Assembly: GCA_947561395.2 (NCBI GenBank)
Contig: OX387187.1
Span: 27,013,829-27,077,828 of the forward strand
DNA from: Buxus sempervirens
Lineage: Eukaryota > Streptophyta > Magnoliopsida > Buxales > Buxaceae
Length of the DNA: 64,000 bases
Reading direction: 5' to 3'
Notes under the pieces: model-generated
What the model was told of the DNA's origin: nothing
The model's database searches: none
Seen by the model: only the letters and a program-made list of their open reading frames with translations
Made by a program: the position numbers and the translations under genes
Shown here: piece by piece, positions 55,923-64,000 of the stretch
Numbering within the stretch: the first letter of the stretch is position 1
How the letters are laid out: the number at the start of each line of letters is the position of its first letter

Positions 55923-56394
55923 GGGAAAATTATGAGAAAGGCCTCCTTTTTGGGAGGTCTTTCCCAAAAGGCCTGTACATCAAACTCATGATGCTGTAGG
56001 CCTCTTTTTCCTTTAAATTTATCAAAAGGGCCTCACATGAGGGATGAAAGCATTTTCATAGGAAGATACAAGTCCTGTCATAGGGGGATACAATTATTTT
56101 CATAGTATGATACAATCAAACTCATAGGGGGAAACAAGTATAGGGATACAAAAATTTTCATAGGAGGATACATGTATAATCATAAAGGGATACAAGCATT
56201 TTCATCAGAGGATACAAGTCCAGTTATACAGTGATACAAGCATTTTCATAGGAAGATACAAGTCCTGTCATAAAGGGCATCTGAGGCCCTTTTGATAAAT
56301 TTAAGGTGAAAGGAGGCTTGCAGCATCATAAGTTTGATGTACAGGCCTTTTGGGAAAGACCTTCCAAAAAGGAGGCCTTTCCCATAAATTTCCC
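55923..56394. mobile_element. MULE-derived MITE with TIRs of about 115 bp, TSD AATAAATAA
   Basis: Perfect 9-bp TSDs AATAAATAA (55914-55922 and 56395-56403), the Mutator superfamily hallmark. The left end GGGAAAATTATGAGAAAGGC and right end (reverse complement GGGAAATTTATGGGAAAGGC) begin TIRs that stay similar for about 115 bp, through GCCTGTACATCAAAC and TAAATTTATCAAAAGGGCCT. Between them lie degenerate repeats of a unit of about 35 bp, TTTTCATAGGAAGATACAAG. 472 bp, no transposase. Confidence 0.95.
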
Positions 56395-56525
56395 AATAAA
56401 TAAACAATCTTTTTCCATTGTTAGTTTAATGACAAAGGGTCTGAGAGAATACATGAATCAGTCCCCCTCTCTCTCTCTCCCTCCCTTGTCGTTACACCAA
56501 AAAAAAATCAGTCCCTCTCCCCCAC

Positions 56526-56663
56526 GGGCTAATATCGTCAACCGCTGCTTTCTACCGCTGAGACTGCCGCTCGTATGAAAAGTCGCCATGCGGAGGATAT
56601 GGGCACGTCATTGGAATGGAACTAACTCCTCCGTTAACTCCTTCAGGGTTAAATTCAAATTAG

Positions 56664-56717
<54 letters not shown>

Positions 56718-56885
56718 ACTCTCTCTCTCACAGTTCTCTGGTCATTTCTCTCGCCGGAATTTGCATCAACTCTCTCCTTTGAAGTTTGAAGTGGCGTTAA
56801 CTCCATTCTCCTTCGCCGGAATCTGCGGAGCATATGACCACGTCATCGGAATGGCGTTAACCTCTCTGTTGAGGCCTTTGCCTTT
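56526..56885 (+). repeat. Left TIR of the MULE
   Basis: Pairs with 61915-62283. It includes a (CT)n tract (56664-56710) that is longer than in the right TIR, and the words TCGCCGGAATCTGCGGAGCA and GTTAACCTCTCTGTTGA. Confidence 0.9.
56664..56710. repeat. (CT)n microsatellite inside the left TIR
   Basis: About 23 CT units. The right TIR has only short GA runs at the matching place (62090-62150). Confidence 0.95.
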
Positions 56886-57121
56886 AACAAATATCACGAC
56901 CGCTGTTACAATTTGTGTTATAATGATATGTAGCCATTTTTTTTATAATAGTCAACTTGCAGAACCTTTGCATTGTGGATTTTCGTTTCTTCAGGTTTTT
57001 TTTTTGTTTGTAATTTATGATTACATTTATATTATGTAGTGCAAAAATTTGTTCTTTTATTAGTTTTTATTTTTCATATAGGAAACAAGACATTCAGATG
57101 CAAGGGATCCACAACAATAAG

Positions 57122-60100
57122 TGTAACGCCTCGGTTCCGGGTCCAATTCCCAAAACCCGAGGTGTTATGATAAGCAACAAAAGCAACTAAAATATGGAAT
57201 AATTTAAAACTTTTTCTAACTTTATAATCAGAGTAAAAGCGGAAACTGGAATTCAAATTCTCTTTATTAATCAACAATTATAATATAAAAGGATTTCAAT
57301 TATATGAGCAATCTTACATCTATATAGACTACCCAGCTACAACTAGCCCACAACTTGACGTCCTCACCAAGAGTACCTGAAAAATGGGAGAAACCGGAGT
57401 GAGAATAAATCTCAACAAGTAGCAAGGTGCATGCATGAAATCAGTCCATGTTTACAAAATAAGTCATGAGGTATACGATTAAACCAACAACATCAACAAG
57501 GATAATTCCAAAGTTTAAATCAAATCCCATTATTATTATCAACTCATATTTCAATAACAATACCGATAAAACATCGAATGGTCAATGTCATGTAGTTGCT
57601 AAGCTTGGTTAATCAATCATGCCAGAGCGACATCCACAGCTCCATGTACACAGTTCCGGCCTACTCAGGGTATTGGACACTCTGAAATGACGGCCTACTC
57701 AGGGTATCGTCATCCAATGCCGGCCTACTCCGGGTATCGGCATCGACAACCAGGCCTACTCAGGGTTTCTGGCTGCTCTACACTGGTCGTGGCAACACTC
57801 CATGGCCATGCCATTACACCAATAAAGCATATACATCACATTACTAAGCTTAGACTCTGGATCCAAGACAAGCTAAACCAAAACCGATAAATAACCAAAT
57901 AAAACTCCGCATTCAGTACATACATCACAAGTTGTTCCAACCAGAACAGTAATTCCTTACAAGTGTTCCAACCAGAACATCAACTCACACAAATAAATAA
58001 TCTTTACAACACATTTCAAAACTTGCCATCAAAGAAACAGGGTTTAATAAAATCTCAACCAAGTACAGTATTTAACCAAGAAAATTAAAATAGAATCTTC
58101 TAGTATTTGGTATCCAAACATCACTTATAAATAACCTAAACTTATCCTTGGAAGCCTTTAAGAATTTCCACTAAATTTTCCTCTAGTAATTGAATAGGTA
58201 ATGTAGGTTCCAAAGTCCCAAAACAAGTGATTGGTTAAGTGGTTTAACCCTCAAGTCATCAAAAACCCCTTGGTTTAGTCAAAATTCCAATTCGGTAAGT
58301 GTATTAGACTATGTGCTCACCTCCTGAAGTGAGCGCTAGGTGAGCGCCGAGTCGGCGGATAGAATTTAGGTTAAAATTCGACTATGCGCTCACTCGATAT
58401 CAAGTGAGCGCCAAGTGGGCGGGAAGTGGGCGCAAGGTCGGCGCCAGCTTCGCGCGAGATTCGCGTATCCTTTTTAAGTGAGCATGAGCTGAGCGCCAAG
58501 TGGGCGCCAGCTCGGCGGATGGTGTATTTTTAAAAGGGCGCCTACTACCTGAAGTGAGCGTCAAGTCGGCGGATACTCACTGCGATTTCCGACTCTCTGT
58601 TATTTCCAGATCTCCATCTCTGGCCGATCTTTTTCGGTCTGTAATTATTCCAATAGTCTCCTAATATTCCCAGAATACTTCCCAACCAGTTTTGAATTTA
58701 ATCTGAACACATTTCTATTCAAGTTGTAATTTACTCTCATGCTCGGACTCATGCTATTCCAGAAAACTCAGAAAACTCAGAAGACAACCATGCATCAGAA
58801 TACATTCACGAATAAACTTAAAACCTCAGTTGTATATCAATGTTATTCACATCTTGGTAATTAAAATTTAACTAGGTTTTCTTTCTAATTCAACCCACTC
58901 ATGAACAACATTTTTCTTGATTCTTAAAAAGAGATTCAAATCACCAAATCGAAACTTTATAAACATCTAACTTTTCCAATGAAATCCAATTTAAGAACCA
59001 ATACGATCAATCATAAAAAACACAAGAAAATATGCAATTCCTCCAGTTTCAAGTGTTTGCTACTTGCCTTTTTGATGAACCCAGATTTTTTAGAACATCT
59101 TCGGTGCCCTTTTTGGAGCTCGACCGGACCCCTTTAAACTTCTCAAATTTAGATCTCCACCGTTTAATTTGAAGTCCTCCATGCGTGGAACAAAATCCTA
59201 AAATTGCAGCCCATTCCAACGGTTGGATCTTTATATCTCACCGTTCGAAGTTGGCTAGTCGGCCATCTCTGCAACTCCTTTTTCTTCCAAAATCCGATTT
59301 TGCACCAACGTCTGGGTTAATTCGCACCACCTTAGACTCATCCAAATCCAATCTTCACCGTTCAGATTAAAGCATCTCATGTATAGAGCATACCCTCCAA
59401 ATTTCATGACAATCCAACGACTAGATCTACGGGGATTGTCGCTCAAAGTTTGCTGGTCGGACCTTTACAGCACCTCCCTTTTTCCTTTCTTCCCTCTCTT
59501 TTCTTCTTTCCTTTATTCTTCTCCCAAACCCATACACGAATTTTCCCCTCTTTTCTCCTTATTTTTGGACTTGCTAAAAACCCTAAACCTTTCCTAGACT
59601 TCTCCTTTTATAAGCTCTCTTAATTAGAAAACCCTATTAGGTTTAGGAAACCTTCTAAATATACTTCTCACTCTTAATTGGAAACCTCCCCATCTTAACC
59701 CTCCTAATTCCTCTTTTAAGTATCTTATATAAGAGAAGGATTTATTTTTAATTTATTTTCGTGCTAATTAAATTTCTTATTTTAAAATATTACTAAAACA
59801 CCCTAAAGCTACATCTTGTCCTCAAACTTAAGGCTCCTTATCAACCATAATCACCAATATACCCTTTTTCCTACTTTTAAGCAATAATTTGCTATTTAAA
59901 ACCAAACCTAACCCAAATTAAGTCTAGTTAAATATTTTAAGTCTAATAATTATTTATTTAATCAATATCTTAATTTGGCTAATTGGGAAATGACTAAAAT
60001 ACCCTTTCTTTAGAATTCCATACTTAACCTTTGAATCTTTTTCCAAAAATTCTCCTCTTTATTCTTCACATCAATCTTAACCATATAATGTACTAGGATT

Positions 60101-60168
60101 AATACCTATCTTCTCAATATTTAGGCTTATTTAATTTACTTTATTTTAGGAAAATTCGAGGTTTTACA
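57122..60168 (-). mobile_element. Solo family-B LTR, 3047 bp, TSD ATAAG
   Basis: Runs on + from TGTAACGCCTCGG (57122) to CGAGGTTTTACA (60168), between perfect TSDs ATAAG (57117-57121 and 60169-60173). It is nearly colinear with 31829-37191 in reverse complement, including the AGTAGGCC array (57655-57770), the GGCGC island (58310-58580) and the U3 end. It inserted into the MULE. The ORFs at 57074-57277, 59185-59370 and 59379-59597 are LTR sequence, not genes. Confidence 0.94.
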
Positions 60169-61914
60169 ATAAGAGTGTGTTGCTTACTATTTAACAAGAA
60201 TTTTTGAAATGCTTGTTTTTTGATGAGGTAACACTTTATTTTCTGTCTTCATGAGGATTTTTTTCATGTTTTTGTTCAACACTGCATTATTTGAAGAGAA
60301 GTTATGGTCAAATTCTGTGGTAGATTTATTTTGGTCAACCATATAGCAAGATGTTACAAGATTTTTGGAAAGATGTCATACATGTTAATGTATCAACGGA
60401 GGTGATACTAGCATCAGATTCAAGGCCTTGGTTTGGGTAAACAAATGGGAATTTTTTGTAGGGCCAAGATACCTGTTTGTTGGTTATTCTCTCACGAATG
60501 TATAGGTAATAGTTCTTTTATTCTATATTTATGTTTATGCAATTTGTTTAAAATCTATATGCATGATGGAGTTTCTGAGAATTTTTTGTAGGATTTTGCA
60601 AACATGCCATGATTTTTTGGTGCTATATTTGCAAATGTACAGGTATTAGTTTCTTTCTTAAATTTTTTTTCACTCTTTTTTTTTCTTTTCCCCTCCTACC
60701 AAGGGGGCTTGGATGTTAAACAAGAATATCTTCTGGTAGAAAGCAAGCTTGTTGGAAGTATTTTTTTGACTTTTAGCACTTTAAACCTTGCTGTAGCCAT
60801 CTTTTTATTCATCTTTTCAGATGATGTTTTGTCATGCCTGTTCAAATGGTGCTTACATTTGTATTATATAGTGTAAAAATTTATTATTGTATTATTTTTA
60901 TTTTTTTCATACAGGAAACAAGATATTCAAATGTAGGGGATCTACAACAATAGGAGTGTATTACTTGCTCCTAGCTGATACTTGAAGATTGAGGGCATGC
61001 AGTGTATAGATCGGAAAAGGAGTCCCTTTACTATTCTCCTGGGTTTTCCATACTTGATTTTAGGCATGTACATAGTGTGCAGAGTTTTAGAACTGAAGTG
61101 GGGATGAGCTTTTTATTGTTCATACCGATTCATAATATAACTCATGTTCATACTAGATTTTGAACATGTGGCAAGAACAATGAAGAAATTAAGAAAAGAA
61201 AAGAAGAAAAATAAAACAGAAACATCACATTACTAAGATCAACTGATTTGCCTCTTGCATTATGATTTCCAATTCACAGTACAATTCAAACCAATTATAA
61301 TGTTTATAATTTATTCAATGAATGCTACATCCCAAAAGCCTAACAATATGGGAGTTTTTGGCTTGAACTTCTCCACTGATCATTGAATCGGTATCAAGAA
61401 GTGGAAGTGAATTTGCAAATACAACATAACTCAAACTTCTTTCTCACAAAACTCAGTAATTCAAGCCAAAAATCTGCTGCACCAGTAGGCCTGTTAAATT
61501 AGAGATGTTCGTCATCAGCTTCATCATCATCATCATTGGTGGTTCTTGAATATTTCTGTTTCTGATCAAATCAAAGTATCACAAAACAGAAAATTTATTA
61601 CAAAGTCAAAAAAAAAAAAAAAAACCTCTCAAATATAGATTAAATTGAGGGTTCTTTCTCTAAAAAAGACCTGGAGGAACCTGAGACTAAATCTCAAAGC
61701 ACGGGGAAATCCATGGAGCTCAACACCCGTTCTTCCCATCAACCCTTGTTCTTCACCAATTTCATTTGAAAAACTCCTCTTTTTTATAATTGCTTTCAAA
61801 TTCATCAACACCCCACCTCTTATTCAGACCTCCTCAACGGAAAAACAACTTGTTTTCTCCTGCGGAACAAAACCGAGAAAGAGAAGCTGAGAAACAGAAT
61901 TCCTGCCCATTTGA
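60169..61914 (-). other. MULE interior, right part, with possible captured transcript pieces
   Basis: A segment of about 130 bp at 60860-60960 (ATTATATAGTGTAAAAATTT, GGAAACAAGATATTCAAATG, CTACAACAATAGGAGTGT) repeats 57030-57120, so the interior has a direct duplication. On the minus strand an acceptor-like TTTGATCAG precedes a short open end reading KYSRTTNDDDDEADDEHL and a stop (near 61560-61505), typical of an acidic C-terminus. At 61811-61629 (-) another open stretch begins MLMNLKAIIKKRSFSNEIG. I do not recognise the source gene. Confidence 0.4.
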
Positions 61915-62283
61915 TTTTAACGGCAAAGGCATCAACAGAGAGGTTAACGCCATTCCAATGACGTGGTCGTATGCTCCGCAGATTCCGGCGAAGGAGAACG
62001 GAGTTAACGCCACTTCAAACTTCAAAGGAGAGAGTTGATGCAGATTCTGGCGAGAGAAATGATTGGAGAAATGTGAGGGAAAGAAAGAAAGAGAGAGAGA
62101 GAGTGGCTACTAAATTACCAAAAAACCAAGAGAGAGAGAGAGAGGCTAATTTGAATTTAACCCTGAAGGAGTTAACGGAGGAGTTCGTTCCATTCCAATG
62201 ACGTGCCCATGTCCTCCGCGTGGCGAATTTTCATACGAGCGGCAGTCTCAGCGGTAGAAAGCAGCGGTCGATGATATCAGCCC
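61915..62283 (-). repeat. Right TIR of the MULE
   Basis: Reverse complement of 56526-56885 with few differences. Confidence 0.9.
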
Positions 62284-62809
62284 CTCCTCCACATGGTGGA
62301 TGATGGACAAAAGATAGGGGGACTTTGTCCACATGCGGCATACATAGTATCATTTTCATGAATGCATTTCATCCTCTTCGCTGCTGAACAAAAACCCTAA
62401 AATTCCTAGCCTTTCATCCTCTTTGCTGCTGAACGAAAACCCTAAAATTCCAATCTGTGACTACAATTTTTTCTTCAATCCGACACCCTAACGGGAACAT
62501 GACAGCGCCTGAGAGTTTCTCTGGGTGGACCCTGTTTCTCTCTTTTCTGTCGGACTTCAAAGATGAGTGGTACCAATGCAGATGTTCGGTGAAACTCTTC
62601 TTCTCCTCCTTCTGGATTGCCCCACGAATATGTCGCAAAAACCCAGAAGCAGGGCAGTAACCAGGAGCCTCCACATCTTCATCCTCTCCTCCTGTGCGGT
62701 CCCCGAATCATAGACAAGGTGGAAATGTGGAATGGAGCAACAAGCCTTAATGATGCTCTAGGTGAACAAATCAAGCAAGAGAGAGATAGCAAGAGCGGTT
62801 GTGCAGGAT
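62284..62809 (+). pseudogene. Unrecognised gene 5'-end fragment
   Basis: TTTCATCCTCTTCGCTGCTG and the following AACAAAAACCCTAAAATTCC occur twice in a row (about 62367-62401 and 62410-62447), as in a duplicated 5' UTR. A plausible start ATG at 62564 reads MSGTNADVR, a TGA, then NSSSPPSGLPHEYVAKTQK and QGSNQEPPHLHP. The rest loses frame near 62695. Pro- and Gln-rich with no family match. Probably a broken duplicate of a host gene start. Confidence 0.4.
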
Positions 62810-63107
62810 GGGGTGGCGTTGACGGGCGTTTAGGATTAGCGGGAGAAGTTGGAGAAGTTCCCGTGTGAAACTGAATACATCAAGCAAGAGAGAGAAACGG
62901 TGAGGGCGGTGGAGGGACGGCCGGACGGGCGTTTAGAACTGGGGAAATTGATTTTAGTGGGGTGGCGTTGACGGGCATTTAGGATTAGCGGGAGAAGTTG
63001 GAGAAGTTCCCGTGTGAAACTGAATACATCAAGCAAGAGAGAGAAACAGCGAGGGCGGTGGAGGGACGGCCGGACGGGCGTTTAGAACTGGGGAAATTGA
63101 TTTTAGT
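62810..63107 (+). repeat. 149-bp tandem duplication, two copies, about 98% identical
   Basis: Units 62810-62958 and 62959-63107 differ at about three positions (GGGCGTTTAGG versus GGGCATTTAGG, and GGTGAGG versus AGCGAGG). They are GC-rich, with GTGAGGGCGGTGGAGGGACG-type sequence. Confidence 0.95.
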
Positions 63108-63780
63108 AATATTTTTTAAAAACAATCCAGATTCACTCATATAATTCTCCGAAAATTGGAAAGCAGTGATTTTTTTAAAAATAATTGAGAATGAGTGTCA
63201 TTTAACTATTTAAGTATTTTACTACATATAAAAGCCTTCTTCCAAAAATACCCTCAAATGAATTCTACAGAACAATCATTATATATTGAATAAGCCTTCA
63301 TCCAAAAATACCCCTCAAATGACTTCAACCCATTTTTAGAAGCACAATCATTATATATTGAATCTAGACATAGTCCAATACCCACTGAATCATTATTATT
63401 AGTTTAGTAACTTAGAAATAAACCACTTATTGGTAACCTTTTCAAAAACAATTTTGGGTTTTTTAAAAGGAGAAAGCCTAAAACTTGAAAAACCATGTTT
63501 CAAAAGCATGTGTAAGCATCTATGCTAAATCAGTTTTCCAATTACCTACCAACACACAATTTTATAGATTTTTAAAATCATTTTCCAATTACCTACCAAC
63601 ACATTACTTAGCTTTTGAACTTAATTCAAACCAATAGTTTTAGATTACTCATTAGGATGGAATGGATTTTTTTATACACCCCTCCATCTTCCCATTTACA
63701 AATCTCTCTCTTCTTAGATTAGGAATGTTGAAGCGAAGAGTGAAAGAGATCCTGGTGAAATGATTTGAGGAGAGGCCTCT
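63108..63780. other. AT-rich non-coding sequence
   Basis: The first 130 bp are related to the repeats at 44100-44700 (TTTTAGTAATATTTTTTAA, AATTGAGAATGAGTGTCATT). The words AATCATTATATATTGAAT and CCAAAAATACCC, and later TTTTCCAATTACCTACCAAC, each occur twice, so small tandem duplications continue. Confidence 0.5.
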
Positions 63781-63791
63781 CTCTCTCTGCA

Positions 63792-63909
63792 CTGGAGCAA
63801 AGAGTGGGATGTCCAAATTAACCAATAGAGGAGACTCCTCTCTCTCTGCCCTGGAGCGAAGAGTGGGATGTCCAGATTAACCAATAGAGGAGACTCCTCT
63901 CACTCTTTC
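63792..63909 (+). repeat. 59-bp tandem duplication
   Basis: CTGGAGC(A/G)AAGAGTGGGATG, GTCC(A/G)A.. and ATTAACCAATAGAGGAGACT occur at 63792 and 63851, about 96% identical. Confidence 0.9.
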
Positions 63910-64000
63910 CATATTGCAATTTTGCTTTTGAATATTTTTATTAAAGAAAAATTATTGATAGAAGGTGCCAAAAAAAAAAAAGAAAAAAGAAAAAAACACA

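Larger units (their letters stand above)
56526..62283. mobile_element. Mutator-like element with TIRs of about 365 bp (possible Pack-MULE), TSD CTCCCCCAC/CTCCTCCAC
   Basis: The left end GGGCTAATATCGTCAACCGC and right end (reverse complement GGGCTGATATCATCGACCGC) start TIRs spanning about 56526-56885 and 61915-62283, with few mismatches plus length change in a CT repeat. The flanking nonamers (56517-56525 and 62284-62292) match at 8 of 9. Without the family-B LTR (57122-60168) the element is about 2.7 kb. No MURA transposase is seen. The interior has transcript-like pieces, including an acidic C-terminus on - at 61501-61560. Confidence 0.86.

Noticed and set aside
59185-59597. ORFs in the family-B LTR as genes (also those at 32375-32850)
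   Set aside because: They recur in reverse complement in the sister LTR as part of the leader region; no protein signature.

Overview
The window is nuclear DNA from a flowering plant, probably a eudicot. The signs are GT-AG introns, plant gene families (VQ, Aux/IAA, BAHD, RAN1/HMA7-type copper ATPase), a Cassandra-like TRIM with 5S-derived LTR sequence, and plant-type CACTA, MULE, PIF/Harbinger, Helitron and LINE insertions. Only one gene looks intact: a single-exon VQ-motif transcription co-regulator on + at 49193-49906. All other coding sequence is transposon-derived, captured by a transposon, or pseudogenised.

Layout. 1-2695: part of a family-B LTR with a family-A LTR inside it; its 3' end cuts a PIF/Harbinger transposase pseudogene (2696-3986, -). 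4567-6368: solo family-A LTR with a TSD. 7685-11595: BAHD acyltransferase pseudogene split by a solo LTR. 12297-13746: Helitron-like element. 14571-26631: a deep nest, in which a 5'-truncated L1 LINE holds (i) a large TG...CA element that holds a PIF/Harbinger-like element that holds two solo family-A LTRs, and (ii) a Cassandra-type TRIM with three LTR-like blocks. 26872-30129: a second truncated LINE split by another family-A solo LTR. 30445-39471: a CACTA transposon carrying Aux/IAA exons (degron plus PB1), broken by a family-B solo LTR that itself holds an inverted family-B solo LTR. 40205-41650: copper P-type ATPase pseudogene. 42304-49000: MITEs, Helitron ends and AT-rich direct and inverted repeats. 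48860-49906: VQ promoter and gene. 52480-53420: Ty1/copia relic. 55923-56394: MULE-derived MITE. 56526-62283: MULE with TIRs of about 365 bp holding a third family-B solo LTR. 62284-64000: a possible gene fragment and recent tandem duplications.

Most insertions could be bounded to the base because the flanking target-site duplications (TSDs) are still visible: 5 bp for LTRs, 3 bp for CACTA and PIF, 9 bp for MULEs and 13-14 bp for LINEs. This gives an insertion order without dating software. Nearly all LTRs here are solo, so unequal or intra-element recombination has removed the internal regions. Identifications rest on reading motifs and termini; no database search was run.
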